Numbered from the stretch's first letter, positions 6,231-15,065 are shown. The stretch is DNA of 39,223 nt from Alistipes sp. (GCA_022782405.1 JALFNK010000017.1:1-39223), one strand, 5' to 3'. Numbers and translations: made by a program. The notes: generated by a model not told the origin, from the sequence alone.

Positions 6231-7997
6231 ATGCCTACAGAAAAACGCTGGGTAGTCAAGCCGCAAGGCGACCCCGCGACGGTAGCTATGCTCGCTGCCG
6301 CGCTGCGGATCTCGCCGGTGCTGGCCAACCTACTCGTACAGAGAGGCATAGACACGGTAGAAAAGGCGGAGAAATTCTTTAAGCCCGATCTCGCGGACCT
6401 CCACGATCCCTTCCTGATGAAGGATATGGACAAGGCGGTCGAGCGGGTCGAACGCGCCGTACGCGACGGAGAGAAGATCATGATCTACGGCGACTACGAC
6501 GTCGATGGCTGCACGGCCGTCGCGCTGGTTTACAAGTTCCTGCGCCAGATCGGGCACAAAAACCTGACCTTCTACATCCCCGACCGTTATACCGAAGGCT
6601 ACGGTATCTCGGTCAAGGGTATCGACCTCGCAGCCCGAAAGGGCGTGGGGCTCATCATCGCCCTCGACTGTGGTATCAAGGCCACGGAAAAGGTTGTCTA
6701 TGCGAAGACCAAAGGCGTGGATTTCATCATCTGCGACCATCACCTCCCGGCCGAGGAGATTCCCCGGGCCGTAGCCGTTCTGGACCCCAAGCGGGTCGAT
6801 TGCTCCTACCCGTTCGACGAACTGTCGGGCTGCGGCGTGGGATTCAAGCTCGTGCAGGCCTATGCCCAGCGCAACGGGATCCCCTTCGAACAGATCCTCC
6901 CGCTGCTCGACCTGCTTGTCGTCTCGATCGCCTCGGACATCGTGCCGCTGGTGGGCGAGAACCGCATCCTGGCACACTTCGGGCTCAAGAACCTCAACCG
7001 CGAACCTTCGAAGGGCCTGCTCTCGATCATCAAGATCTGCGGCCTGGACAAGCACAACATCACCATCGACGACATCGTCTTCAAGATCGGTCCGCGCATC
7101 AACGCCGCCGGGCGCATGCGCATGGACGAGAACGACGAGAATGCCTCGCCCTCGGGCGGACATGCCGCCGTGGAGCTGCTCATCGAGGGCAACGAGAGCG
7201 TCGCCGCCGAGTTCGGCAACGTCATCGACTCCTACAACCAGGACCGCAAGTCGATCGACCGCCATGTTACGCAGGAGGCTCACGAATACATCGAGCACAA
7301 CCCCGCGCTGAAGAAACTCAAAAGTACGGTGATCTACAACCCGCGCTGGATGAAGGGGATCGTGGGCATCGTCGCCTCGCGCCTGATCGAGACCTACTAC
7401 CGCCCGACGGTCGTGCTGACGATGAGCAACGGATTCGTTACCGGCTCGGCACGCTCGGTGCCCGGTTTCGACCTCTACCAGGCCGTGGAGTCCTGCTCCG
7501 ACCTGCTCGAGAACTTCGGCGGGCACATGTACGCCGCGGGCCTGACGATGCGCCCCGAGCATGTCGAGGAGTTCACGCGCCGCTTCAACGCCTATGTCGA
7601 GGAGAACATCGACCCGCAGATGCTCATGCCGCAGGTCGATATCGACAGCGAGCTGCTCTTCTCGGACATCACGCCGGCCTTCCGCCGCGACCTGAACCGG
7701 TTCCAGCCCTTCGGCCCCGGGAACGTCTCGCCCGTCTTCGTAACCTACGGCGTGAGCAACCACGGCGACGCGAAGCTCGTGGGCATGGAGCACGAACACC
7801 TGCGCATGGACCTCATTCAGCGGCAGAAACCCAACACGCGCCTGCAGGCCATCGCCTTCCAGCAGCCCACCCACTTCGAGTGGGTCCGTTCGGGCCGTCC
7901 GATCGACGTCTGCTACCAGATCGTCGAGAACCACTACCGCGGCACGGTAACCACGCAGCTGCGCATCAAGGACATCAAGCCGGTCGTCAATCGCTGA
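6231..7997 (+). CDS. recJ: Single-stranded-DNA-specific exonuclease RecJ
   Basis: RecJ degrades single-stranded DNA 5' to 3' in RecF-pathway recombination and mismatch or base-excision repair. The 588-residue product has the DHH phosphoesterase motifs: GDYDVDG (87-93), the aspartate in ALDCG, and CDHH (168-171). The DHHA1 region has GPRINAAGRM, then the SARSVPGFDLYQAV and ENFGGHMYAAGL segments, and a C-terminal oligonucleotide-binding domain. Metal-binding residues appear complete and length is normal. It starts 8 bp after the lipB stop and is probably co-transcribed with lipA-lipB. Confidence 0.96.
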   Translation: MPTEKRWVVKPQGDPATVAMLAAALRISPVLANLLVQRGIDTVEKAEKFFKPDLADLHDPFLMKDMDKAVERVERAVRDGEKIMIYGDYDVDGCTAVALVYKFLRQIGHKNLTFYIPDRYTEGYGISVKGIDLAARKGVGLIIALDCGIKATEKVVYAKTKGVDFIICDHHLPAEEIPRAVAVLDPKRVDCSYPFDELSGCGVGFKLVQAYAQRNGIPFEQILPLLDLLVVSIASDIVPLVGENRILAHFGLKNLNREPSKGLLSIIKICGLDKHNITIDDIVFKIGPRINAAGRMRMDENDENASPSGGHAAVELLIEGNESVAAEFGNVIDSYNQDRKSIDRHVTQEAHEYIEHNPALKKLKSTVIYNPRWMKGIVGIVASRLIETYYRPTVVLTMSNGFVTGSARSVPGFDLYQAVESCSDLLENFGGHMYAAGLTMRPEHVEEFTRRFNAYVEENIDPQMLMPQVDIDSELLFSDITPAFRRDLNRFQPFGPGNVSPVFVTYGVSNHGDAKLVGMEHEHLRMDLIQRQKPNTRLQAIAFQQPTHFEWVRSGRPIDVCYQIVENHYRGTVTTQLRIKDIKPVVNR

Positions 7998-8018
7998 ACG
8001 GCGCGCCGCACGGCATGA

Positions 8019-8054
8019 AAAACGGGCGTCCCGATGTTTCGGGACGCCCGTTTT
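8019..8054. terminator. Bidirectional terminator between recJ and a convergent gene
   Basis: A perfect 16-bp stem (8019-8034 with 8039-8054) has a 4-nt loop. A-run on one side and T-run on the other let it work in both directions, ending recJ and the minus-strand gene at 8076. Confidence 0.92.
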
Positions 8055-8075
8055 GTTGCGGGAAGGGACGGAACG

Positions 8076-8972
8076 CTACTCGGTGAAGATCACCACGCGG
8101 CTGTTCGGCAGGTCGGGGATGTAAACCCGGCCGCCGGCAACGCTCATGTCGGCCGGGCCCGCGAAGGCCGGCTCCACGTCCAGCTCCACGGGCTGCATCT
8201 CCAGCGTCTCGAGGTCGATGGCCGAGACGCCGGCCGGCGCCCAGTTCGTAACGTAGAGCGTGCGGCCGTCCGAAGAGAAGGCGATGCCGTCGTACTGTCC
8301 GGGGACCTTGATCCACGGTTCGGCCACGGGCTGCCGCAGATCGGCGACGCGGTAGATCACATGCGCGGGGGTCGTCTGCCCGTCGGCCGGGTATGCGGCG
8401 ACGTACATCGCCCCGTCGCGGATCACCAGCCCGTTCGGCCCGGGGACTTCGAGCCACGGCTCGGGGGCACCGACCGCCGCAAGGTCCGAGATGTCGAGGC
8501 GGAAGATCCGTCCCGTATTGGTTACCGAGGCGTAGAGGTCGTTGCCGTCGGCCGCCAGGTCGTTCACGAAGAGCTCGCCCTCGGGGAAGGCAATCACCTG
8601 GGGTGCCTCGCCCGGCCGGCGCAGGTCATAGACCGCCACGCGGTTCACGTCGCAGACGAACAGGCGCCCGTCGCGGAGGTACATGCCCTTCGGGGCCGAG
8701 AGCGTGCCGTCGGCGGGGATCAACGTCTCGACGACACCGTCATGGAGGTAGGCGATGTAGCCCTTGCCCTCGTTGTTGAGCGGATCGAGCTGCCCGGTGC
8801 CGAAGTTGGCGACCAGCACGCCCGCTTCATAGGGGAGGGTGCTCTCGCAGAAGCGCAGGCCCTCGCTGACGACGGTCGTCCCGCGCGCCTTTTCGGGGGC
8901 GCCGGAGCAGGCACTGCACAGAAGGGCCAGCGACAGGGCCGCGGCCGGCAGACAGAAATGGCTTTTTTTCAT
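8076..8972 (-). CDS. Lipoprotein with beta-propeller-like repeats (SMP-30/NHL-like)
   Basis: A 298-residue exported protein. The N-terminus (MKKSHF, hydrophobic stretch, then CSAC at 19-22) is a lipoprotein signal, with C22 the likely lipidated residue although the -3 position is unusual. The mature part has repeated strands of the kind APKGMYLRDGRLFVCD, VNDLAADGNDLYASV, GPNGLVIRDGAMYVA, YDGIAFSSDGRTLYVTN, GPADMSVAGGRVYIPD, which fit a six-bladed propeller of the SMP-30/gluconolactonase or NHL type. Function is probably binding or lactone hydrolysis at the cell surface or in the periplasm; metal ligands cannot be assigned with confidence. The in-frame ATG 18 nt upstream is less likely because MKKSHF starts a standard signal. 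Confidence 0.75.
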   Translation of the reverse strand: MKKSHFCLPAAALSLALLCSACSGAPEKARGTTVVSEGLRFCESTLPYEAGVLVANFGTGQLDPLNNEGKGYIAYLHDGVVETLIPADGTLSAPKGMYLRDGRLFVCDVNRVAVYDLRRPGEAPQVIAFPEGELFVNDLAADGNDLYASVTNTGRIFRLDISDLAAVGAPEPWLEVPGPNGLVIRDGAMYVAAYPADGQTTPAHVIYRVADLRQPVAEPWIKVPGQYDGIAFSSDGRTLYVTNWAPAGVSAIDLETLEMQPVELDVEPAFAGPADMSVAGGRVYIPDLPNSRVVIFTE

Positions 8973-9008
8973 AAACAGCGGTTTTGGCATTTACAAATCG
9001 GTTTCGGA

Positions 9009-9038
9009 CAAAGATACGAAACGGTCCCGATTCCGCAA
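9009..9038 (-). promoter_or_regulatory. Promoter of the propeller lipoprotein gene
   Basis: On the minus strand, TTG (9038-9036) and TATCTTTG (9016-9009) are separated by 19 nt, a good fit to the Bacteroidota consensus. Confidence 0.6.
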
Positions 9039-9082
9039 TCCCCCGAAGGCCTTTCGGCCGAATCTTCGGGCCATGGCGTACA

Positions 9083-9610
9083 CTACATGCGGATGATGCG
9101 GGCCTCGTCGTCGGCCGGGGGCAGCGGCGCGGGCCGGAAGTCCGAGTAGCCGAAGGCAATGACGCACAGCGGCTCGCACCCTTCGGGAATCGGCAGGAAC
9201 GTGCGCAGGTAGTCGGCAGCCTGCTCGCCGGCGGGATCCTCCTTGCGGCGCGGACGCCCCTCGACATGCACCCAGCACGAGGCCAGCCCCTCATCCACGC
9301 AGGCGAGCTGCAGCACCGTGGCCGAGATGGCGGCGTTCACCTTCCACAGGTCGCTCGCCGCCGTGTCGCCCAGCACGACGATCGCACGCGGCGCACCCGC
9401 CAGAAAGCCCGAGCCGTAGTCGCGCATCGCGGCCATGCGGGCCACCGTCGCGGGGTCTTCGACGACCAAAAGGCGCGTCGAACGCGAATTGCGCGACGAA
9501 GGCGCCGTGAGGGTCTCGTGGAGCAAACGCTCCACCACTTCGCGGGGCACGTCCCGCTCCGAATATTTGCGCACGCTGCGGCGCCCGGCCAACAAATCCT
9601 TGAATTCCAT
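9083..9610 (-). CDS. Nitroreductase-family flavoprotein
   Basis: A 175-residue protein of the small NADH/FMN nitroreductase fold. It shows the N-terminal RRSVRKYSERDVP motif that binds the FMN phosphate, the APSSRNSR substrate/flavin loop, and the AAISATVLQLACVDEGLASCWVH segment typical of the dimer core. Such cytoplasmic enzymes reduce nitroaromatics, quinones or flavins; the physiological substrate cannot be read from sequence. ATG 9610 (MEFKDLLAGRRS) is chosen because homologues begin a few residues before the RRS motif; an in-frame upstream start at 9643 would overlap the promoter elements. It is divergent from the HAD gene. Confidence 0.9.
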   Translation of the reverse strand: MEFKDLLAGRRSVRKYSERDVPREVVERLLHETLTAPSSRNSRSTRLLVVEDPATVARMAAMRDYGSGFLAGAPRAIVVLGDTAASDLWKVNAAISATVLQLACVDEGLASCWVHVEGRPRRKEDPAGEQAADYLRTFLPIPEGCEPLCVIAFGYSDFRPAPLPPADDEARIIRM

Positions 9611-9636
9611 AACGTATCGGTTTTTTGAAATCTCTT

Positions 9637-9668
9637 TTTGCAAAAATAGCGAAAAATGGATATATTTG
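9637..9668 (+). promoter_or_regulatory. Complete promoter of the HAD-ABC operon (TTTG-N20-TATATTTG)
   Basis: TTTG at 9637-9640 and TATATTTG at 9661-9668 are exactly 20 nt apart. This places the transcript start near 9674 and rules out the in-frame ATG at 9656 as the start of the downstream gene. Confidence 0.7.
9641..9648 (-). promoter_or_regulatory. Probable -7 element of the nitroreductase gene
   Basis: TATTTTTG on the minus strand matches TAnnTTTG and ends about 30 nt before ATG 9610. It overlaps the spacer of the divergent HAD promoter, so the two cannot easily be occupied together. Confidence 0.5.
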
Positions 9669-9694
9669 GAATTTCAACGAAAAAGATGTTTGCC

Positions 9695-10534
9695 ATGGAT
9701 TTCCGATTCACCATCGCCCTGATCTACGACTTCGACGGCACGCTCGCCCCGGGCAACATGCAGGAGTACGACTTCATCCCCGCCGTGGGCAAGAGCAACC
9801 GCGAATTCTGGTCCGAGGCCAACTCGCTGGCCGAGGCCCAGGATGCCGACATGGTCCTCACCTACATGGCCCGGATGATCCAGGAGGCCAAATCCAAGGG
9901 GCTGTCGCTGCGCCGCGAGGCCTTCCAGGAGTCGGGGCGCCGCGTGGCGCTCTATCCCGGAGTCCGCGAATGGTTCGCGCGCGTGAACCGCTACGGCGCC
10001 GAACGCGGCATCCGCATCCTGCACTACATCAACTCCTCGGGCCTCAAGGAGATCATCGAGGGCACGGAGATCGCCCACGAATTCCGCAAAATATACGCCT
10101 GCTCGTTCCTCTACGACGTGGACGGCATCGCCTACTGGCCCGCCGTGGCGGTAAACTACACCAACAAGACGCAGTTCATCTTCAAGATCAACAAGGGCGT
10201 GGAGTCGGTCTTCGACTCGACGCTCGTGAACCGCTACATTCCCGAGAACCAGCGTCCCGTGCCCTTCCGCCACATGATCTACGTCGGCGACGGAACCACG
10301 GACATCCCCTGCATGCGGCTGGTCAAGAACTTCGGCGGACACTCCATCGCCGTCTACAACCCCGCCGAGAAGGGCGCCCGCAAGGAGATGGCCTCGCTCA
10401 TCCACGACAACCGCGTGAGCCACGTCTGCCCGGCCGACTACCGCGAAGGTTCGGACATGGACCTGCTCGTGCGGACGATCATCGACAAGATCGACCTCGA
10501 CGACCGGCTCGAACAACTCGAAGTGGTCAAATAG
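9695..10534 (+). CDS. Haloacid dehalogenase-like hydrolase
   Basis: A 279-residue HAD-superfamily phosphatase. The nucleophile motif IYDFDGTLA is close to the N-terminus, a threonine/serine motif is likely at HYINSSG, and the acidic motif is YVGDGTTDIP near residue 205. Such enzymes dephosphorylate small metabolites in the cytoplasm; the substrate is not apparent. The promoter at 9637-9668 gives starts at 9686 or 9695; 9695 is preferred because leader lengths then match folE and lipA. It is followed after 1 bp by a membrane protein gene, so it heads an operon with the ABC transporter pair. Confidence 0.88.
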   Translation: MDFRFTIALIYDFDGTLAPGNMQEYDFIPAVGKSNREFWSEANSLAEAQDADMVLTYMARMIQEAKSKGLSLRREAFQESGRRVALYPGVREWFARVNRYGAERGIRILHYINSSGLKEIIEGTEIAHEFRKIYACSFLYDVDGIAYWPAVAVNYTNKTQFIFKINKGVESVFDSTLVNRYIPENQRPVPFRHMIYVGDGTTDIPCMRLVKNFGGHSIAVYNPAEKGARKEMASLIHDNRVSHVCPADYREGSDMDLLVRTIIDKIDLDDRLEQLEVVK

Positions 10535-10535
10535 G

Positions 10536-11471
10536 ATGACCCTCCTGTCGCTGCACATCCGCCTTGCGGGGCGTTGGCTGCGGGAGGTGGGATGGTTCCT
10601 CCCCGTTGTCCTCGCCGCCGCGGGAATCGCCGCCGCAGGGCTTGCGGCCGTGGCACGCTGGAGCGTTGCGGCGGCCCTCCTCCTCTCGCTGCTGCTGCTC
10701 GTGCAACTCCACCGCCACCGCCGCGACCTGCCGCTCCTCCGCACCACGCTGCGCCACCCCGCAAGGGCGCTCGCCGCGGAGTATCTGCTCCTCGCACTCC
10801 CCGCCGCAGGGATTGTCGCCCTCGCGGACGGCGGACCCGAAGCGCTCGCACTCCCCGCCGCGGCACCCCTTGTCTCCCTCTGGCCCCGACGACGGCGGCG
10901 CGCCACACGCCCCCTTGCCGCCCTGCGCATCGCCCGGACGGGATACTCCCCCGAGTGGACCGCCGCCCTGCGCCGCCATCCCGCGGCGGCCGGCATCGCA
11001 CTGGCCGCCACACTCGGGGCCGCTGCGATTCCCTGGACCGGCTTCCCGGCACTCTGCCTCGCGGCACTCCTCGCCACGGAGGTCTACGCCCGCAACGAGC
11101 CCCTTGCGCTGCTGCTGCTCCCCGGACGTCCGGCCGCGCGCCTGCTCGGCGGGAAGCTCCTCACGGCATGGCGCAACCTCTTTCTCGGATCGCTCCCTGC
11201 GGCCGTGCTGACCCTCGTGCTCTACCCCGCATCGGCCTGGATGGCCGCCGTGTGGATTCCCTATGCGGCCCTCGCGATGACCTACGCCGTGCTGGCCAAA
11301 TACGCCGCCTACGACCCCCGCACGCCCGATGCCGCACCCTCGACGGCCGCACGCATCGGCCTGCTGGGACTCCTGCTGCCGCCCCTGCTGCCCGCGACGC
11401 TGCTGCTCACCATCGGCTACGCCGTGCGGGCCGAACGCAACCTCGACCGTTACCTCCATGATTACGATTGA
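10536..11471 (+). CDS. Probable ABC transporter membrane subunit
   Basis: A 311-residue protein rich in Leu, Ala and Arg with about eight hydrophobic segments (for example residues 20-40, 44-57, 80-96, 150-165, 175-190, 215-233, 238-258, 275-295). It overlaps by 14 bp the next gene, an ABC ATPase that has no other partner, so it is most likely that ATPase's permease. The substrate is unknown. Similar permease/ATPase pairs in Bacteroidota are often labelled export or multidrug systems, but the sequence does not show this. The gene is unusually GC-rich, which makes several open frames overlap it; the chosen frame is supported by the membrane helices. Confidence 0.7.
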   Translation: MTLLSLHIRLAGRWLREVGWFLPVVLAAAGIAAAGLAAVARWSVAAALLLSLLLLVQLHRHRRDLPLLRTTLRHPARALAAEYLLLALPAAGIVALADGGPEALALPAAAPLVSLWPRRRRRATRPLAALRIARTGYSPEWTAALRRHPAAAGIALAATLGAAAIPWTGFPALCLAALLATEVYARNEPLALLLLPGRPAARLLGGKLLTAWRNLFLGSLPAAVLTLVLYPASAWMAAVWIPYAALAMTYAVLAKYAAYDPRTPDAAPSTAARIGLLGLLLPPLLPATLLLTIGYAVRAERNLDRYLHDYD

Positions 11472-12150
11472 CTCACTCACCGTACGCTACGGACAGAAGA
11501 CCGTCCTGGACCGCCTGACCATGCACCTCTCGGAAGGGGCCGTGCACGGTCTGGCCGGCATCAACGGCGCCGGCAAGACCACCCTTTTCGAGACGCTCTT
11601 CGGCCTCGTGCGCCCCGCTGCGGGGAGCATCACCCGCTTCGGCCGCCCCCTGCGGCGCAGCCAGATCGCCTACATGCCCGCCGAGAGCTTCTTCTACGAC
11701 GGCATGACGGGCCGCGACCTGCTCGAACTGACGGCCCACTACCACCCCGGGACAGACCCCGAATCCTGGATCGAGGCCTTCGCCCTGCCGGCCGAGCAGC
11801 CCGTGGGCGAATGGTCCGCGGGCATGCGGCGCAAACTGGCCCTCACGGCGACGCTCATGCAACGCAAGGAGGTCGTGCTGCTCGACGAACCCTTCAACGG
11901 CCTCGACATGGAGAGCCTCTATGTCGCGCAGCGCCTCATCCTCCGGCGCCGGCAGGAGGGAGCCACGATCCTCATCACGTCGCACCTGCTCCCGACGCTT
12001 ACGCCCGTTGCGGACGACATCCGCCTGCTCGACGACGGGCGCATCGCCGCCGAATACCGCAGCGGGGAGTACCCCCGCGCCGAACGCGAGCTGGAGGCCC
12101 TCTTCCACGCCCGCTACACGAACCTTTTTCCCGACAAGAAGATCAACTGA
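11458..12150 (+). CDS. ABC transporter ATP-binding protein
   Basis: A 230-residue ATPase subunit. It has Walker A GINGAGKTT, a degenerate signature WSAGMRRK in place of LSGGQ, Walker B VVLLDEPFNGLD and the switch histidine in TSHLL. The start ATG 11458 (MITIDSLTVRYGQKTVLD) lies within the end of the upstream membrane gene, a 14-bp overlap that indicates translational coupling. Single-domain ATPases of this type pair with a separate polytopic subunit, here the preceding gene, usually for export. The direction and substrate are inferred, not visible. Confidence 0.92.
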   Translation: MITIDSLTVRYGQKTVLDRLTMHLSEGAVHGLAGINGAGKTTLFETLFGLVRPAAGSITRFGRPLRRSQIAYMPAESFFYDGMTGRDLLELTAHYHPGTDPESWIEAFALPAEQPVGEWSAGMRRKLALTATLMQRKEVVLLDEPFNGLDMESLYVAQRLILRRRQEGATILITSHLLPTLTPVADDIRLLDDGRIAAEYRSGEYPRAERELEALFHARYTNLFPDKKIN

Positions 12151-12164
12151 ACGCATCACAAGCC

Positions 12165-12746
12165 ATGAAAATCATCTTTGCCACCAACAACGCCCACAAG
12201 CTCCGGGAGGTGCAGGCCGTCCTGGGCGACGACTTCACGCTCCTCACGCCGCGCGACTGCGGCATCACCGAGGAGATTCCCGAGGAGCAGCCGACCCTCG
12301 AGGGGAACGCCCTGCAGAAAGCCCGCTACCTCCATGACCGCACCGGTCTGGACTGCTTCGCCGACGACACGGGCCTCGAGGTCGAGGCGCTCGGAGGAGC
12401 CCCCGGCGTACACTCGGCCCGCTACGCCACCGACGGCCACGACTTCGCCGCGAACAACCGCCTGCTGCTCCGCAACCTCGAAGGCGCGGAGAACCGCCGG
12501 GCCCGCTTCCGCACGGTCGTCGCGCTGATCCTCGGCGGCGAGGAGCACCTCTTCGAGGGACGGGTCGAGGGGCGGATCATCGAGCACGAAACCGGACACG
12601 AAGGCTTCGGATACGACCCGCTCTTCCTGCCCGAAGGCTCCGACCGCACCTTCGCCCAGATGACCACCGACGAGAAGAACGCCCTCTCGCACCGCGCCCG
12701 CGCCGTGCGGAAACTCGCCGACTATTTGCATTCCATCGGGAAATAG
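12165..12746 (+). CDS. Non-canonical purine NTP pyrophosphatase (RdgB/HAM1)
   Basis: A 193-residue enzyme that hydrolyses dITP, ITP and XTP to monophosphates, keeping deaminated purines out of nucleic acids. Family motifs are clear: FATNNAHK at the start, TLEGNALQKA, FADDTGLEVEALGGAPGVHSARY, HEGFGYDPLF and KNALSHRARA. Length is normal. It starts 14 bp after the ABC ATPase stop and may be transcribed with it. The folE promoter overlaps its last codons. Confidence 0.96.
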   Translation: MKIIFATNNAHKLREVQAVLGDDFTLLTPRDCGITEEIPEEQPTLEGNALQKARYLHDRTGLDCFADDTGLEVEALGGAPGVHSARYATDGHDFAANNRLLLRNLEGAENRRARFRTVVALILGGEEHLFEGRVEGRIIEHETGHEGFGYDPLFLPEGSDRTFAQMTTDEKNALSHRARAVRKLADYLHSIGK

Positions 12747-12756
12747 GGTATCTTTG
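12725..12756 (+). promoter_or_regulatory. Complete folE promoter (TTTG-N20-TATCTTTG)
   Basis: TTTG at 12725-12728 lies inside the end of the RdgB-like gene, and TATCTTTG is at 12749-12756, exactly 20 nt apart. The folE ATG is 24 nt after the -7 element. Confidence 0.7.
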
Positions 12757-12779
12757 CCCCGATTACGGAAGACCGAAAC

Positions 12780-13388
12780 ATGGAAAACAGGAACTATACG
12801 AAGGAGGAGCGTTTCGACGAGGCGACCGTCGAGGCCCTCAAGCACCACTATGCGGAGATCCTCCGCCTGCTGGGCGAGGACCCCGCGCGCGAAGGACTCG
12901 TGAAGACCCCCGAACGGGTCGCCAAGGCCATGTCGTTCCTCACGAAGGGATACGACGAGGACCCGCTGCAGATCATCCGTTCGGCCACCTTCCGCGAGGA
13001 GTACAAGCAGATGGTGCTGGTCAAGGACATCGAGCTCTACTCGCTGTGCGAACACCACATGCTCCCCTTCTACGGCAAGGCCCACGTCGCCTACATCCCC
13101 AACGGATACATCACCGGCCTCTCGAAGATCGCCCGCGTGGTGGAGTGCTTCGCCCGGCGGCTGCAGGTCCAGGAGCGCCTCACCGTGCAGATCCGCGACT
13201 GCATCCAGGCCGCGCTGAACCCCATGGGCGTGGCGGTGGTCATCGAGGCCAGCCACATGTGCATGCAGATGCGCGGCATCGAGAAGCAGCAGTCGGCCAC
13301 CACGACCTCGGCCTTCACCGGCATCTTCCTTTCGGACCACCGCACGCGCGAGGAGTTCATGACCCTCATCTCGCACCGCTACCGGTAG
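12780..13388 (+). CDS. folE: GTP cyclohydrolase I
   Basis: FolE converts GTP to dihydroneopterin triphosphate, the first step of folate (and pterin) synthesis, in the cytoplasm. The 202-residue product has the zinc ligands C90 and H93 in [10 protein letters not shown] and C161 in [10 protein letters not shown], plus the conserved [23 protein letters not shown] segment and the C-terminal TSAFTGIF. All expected catalytic residues are visible. It has its own promoter within the preceding gene and a terminator about 100 bp downstream. Confidence 0.97.
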   Translation: MENRNYTKEERFDEATVEALKHHYAEILRLLGEDPAREGLVKTPERVAKAMSFLTKGYDEDPLQIIRSATFREEYKQMVLVKDIELYSLCEHHMLPFYGKAHVAYIPNGYITGLSKIARVVECFARRLQVQERLTVQIRDCIQAALNPMGVAVVIEASHMCMQMRGIEKQQSATTTSAFTGIFLSDHRTREEFMTLISHRYR

Positions 13389-13483
13389 CCGCACGGCACC
13401 CCGGGCCGCACAGAGCCCCGGCCGCTGCAAAACCCATTACCGCAAACTCACTGCCGGGATATTCCGGCACATCGAAAAGTACG

Positions 13484-13511
13484 GGCCCGCACACTGCTGC
13501 GGGCCTTTTTT
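13484..13511 (+). terminator. Terminator of folE
   Basis: An 8-bp GC stem GGCCCGCA (13484-13491) / TGCGGGCC (13498-13505) is followed by six T. It lies about 95 bp after the folE stop. Confidence 0.88.
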
Positions 13512-13713
13512 CATGCCTGGCGGGAAGCATGCCCGTCCGGGAAGATGCGGCCGCACGGGCTGCTGCACGGGCAACTGCACGGGCAGCCGCAGCAGGCTCA
13601 TATCTGAAAATCACCTCTTTATACGCCGAACGGGCACTTCTGCGAAATCCCGCCCATCGGGGAACGGATTTTGAAGCATCGGGAACGACAGCAAACCTAA
13701 AAAATCAAACAAC
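13512..13713. other. Intergenic region without a recognisable gene
   Basis: Between the folE terminator and the DUF4136 gene the first hundred bases carry several short GCACGGGC-type repeats (for example near 13552, 13566 and 13577) and no supported coding frame. The last 80 bases are more AT-rich and presumably hold the promoter of the next gene, but I see no good TAnnTTTG. Confidence 0.5.
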
Positions 13714-14358
13714 ATGATCGTCAAAATTTTACGCTACACGGCACTCGCGCTCATCGCGATCGCGAGCTGCTCCTGCCAGAAGGAGCCCTCGACCTCGGAT
13801 CTCCACGAGGACTATCTGGTTTACACGGCCCATGACACCGGAACGGACTTCCAGCAGATCGAGACCTACTACATGCCCGACAGCATCCTGGTGATCGGCA
13901 ACAGCGACCGCACCGAATACTGGAAGGACGACGACGCACGCGAAATTCTCGCCGTGGTGGCCGACAACATGGCATCGGGCGGCTACACCCGCCTCGATGA
14001 CAAGGATGCGGCCAACGTCGGCCTCCAGTTGAGCTATGTCCGGCGCGTAACCTACTTCGTCGGCTACGACAACCCCTGCTGGTGGTGGTACTACCCCTAC
14101 TACTGGACCCCGGGATACTGGGGCGACTGGGCCGGATGGCACTACCCCTACAGCGTCTACTACGGCTATACGGCCGGATCGCTCCTCCTGGAGATGGTCG
14201 ATCTGGAGGCCGACCGGCAGAGCGGCAAGAAACTGCCGGTCATCTGGGACAGCTTCATCGGCGGACTGCTCACCTCCGACGAGGCCCTCAACCTCGAACG
14301 GACGCTCGACGCCGTCGAACAGGCCTTCGTACAGTCGCCCTATCTGACCACCAAATAG
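13714..14358 (+). CDS. DUF4136-type lipoprotein
   Basis: A 214-residue exported lipoprotein. The signal (MIVKILRYTALALIAIASCSC) offers C19 or C21 for lipidation. The mature part matches the DUF4136 pattern: an early HDTGTDFQQIETYYMPD segment, an ILAVVADNMASGGYTRLDD segment and a C-terminal strand region ending IWDSFIGGLLTS. A striking aromatic patch (residues about 121-152) is packed with Trp and Tyr, such as NPCWWWYYPYYWTPGYWGDW. The role of the family is unknown; members are usually envelope lipoproteins. It is followed after 22 bp by an outer-membrane barrel gene, so the two likely act together in the envelope. Confidence 0.82.
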   Translation: MIVKILRYTALALIAIASCSCQKEPSTSDLHEDYLVYTAHDTGTDFQQIETYYMPDSILVIGNSDRTEYWKDDDAREILAVVADNMASGGYTRLDDKDAANVGLQLSYVRRVTYFVGYDNPCWWWYYPYYWTPGYWGDWAGWHYPYSVYYGYTAGSLLLEMVDLEADRQSGKKLPVIWDSFIGGLLTSDEALNLERTLDAVEQAFVQSPYLTTK

Positions 14359-14380
14359 TTCACCCTAAAAACATTCGACC

Positions 14381-15007
14381 ATGAAAACAGCGAAATACAT
14401 CCGCACCCTCGCACTCTACGCCCTGATGCTCGGGGCGGCCCTCCCGGGCAAGGCCCAGCTCTTCCCGAAAACCTACATGAACGCGGACTGGCAGGTCGGC
14501 ATGCCCGTGGACCAGTCCTTCGCCGACAAGACTTCGGGCTGGGGCATGAACTTCGAAGGCGGCTACTTCATAACCCCGACCATCACCGTAGGCGCTTTCA
14601 TCTCCTACCAGACCTTCCTCGAGGAGATTCCCCGCCAGACGCTGCAGCTGAGCAACAGCACCGTGATGACCACCAACCAGAAACACGCCCTCTTCCAGCT
14701 TCCGTTCGGTGTCGCCGCACGCTACAACTGGTGCAAGAAGAGCATCTTCCAACCCTATGTGGGCATGAAGCTGGGCGCCAGCTACGCCGAGATGTCCTCC
14801 TATTACTACATCGTCAGGCAGTATGCCGAAACCTGGGGCGTCTACCTCTCGCCCGAAGTCGGCGTGAGCATCTTCCCCAATCCCGACTACCGTTTCGGCC
14901 TGCACGTCGCCCTCTACTACGGCTACGCCTCGAACAGCGGCGACCTGCTCGTCTACTCGATCGACAACTGCCAGAATTTCGGCATCCGCGTGGGTATCTC
15001 CTTCTGA
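14381..15007 (+). CDS. Small outer-membrane beta-barrel protein
   Basis: A 208-residue protein with a Sec signal peptide (cleavage near GKAQ, residue 25) and alternating hydrophobic/polar strands such as GWGMNFEGGYFITPTITVGAFISY, LPFGVAARYNW, QPYVGMKLGASYAEM, WGVYLSPEVGVSIFP, YRFGLHVALYYGYAS, ending in FGIRVGISF. The terminal aromatic residue is the usual signal for BAM insertion. Size fits an eight-stranded barrel of the OmpW/OmpX-like kind. Function is unknown. It follows the DUF4136 lipoprotein in the same operon. Confidence 0.85.
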   Translation: MKTAKYIRTLALYALMLGAALPGKAQLFPKTYMNADWQVGMPVDQSFADKTSGWGMNFEGGYFITPTITVGAFISYQTFLEEIPRQTLQLSNSTVMTTNQKHALFQLPFGVAARYNWCKKSIFQPYVGMKLGASYAEMSSYYYIVRQYAETWGVYLSPEVGVSIFPNPDYRFGLHVALYYGYASNSGDLLVYSIDNCQNFGIRVGISF

Positions 15008-15031
15008 CGATACGCCGCCTGCGGCCGACAC

Positions 15032-15065
15032 GCGCCGGCTCCCGTTCCCGGGGGCCGGCGCTTTT
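15032..15065 (+). terminator. Terminator of the DUF4136-barrel operon
   Basis: GCGCCGGC (15032-15039) pairs with GCCGGCGC (15054-15061), with further pairing of CCCG and CGGG inside, followed by four T. Confidence 0.75.
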
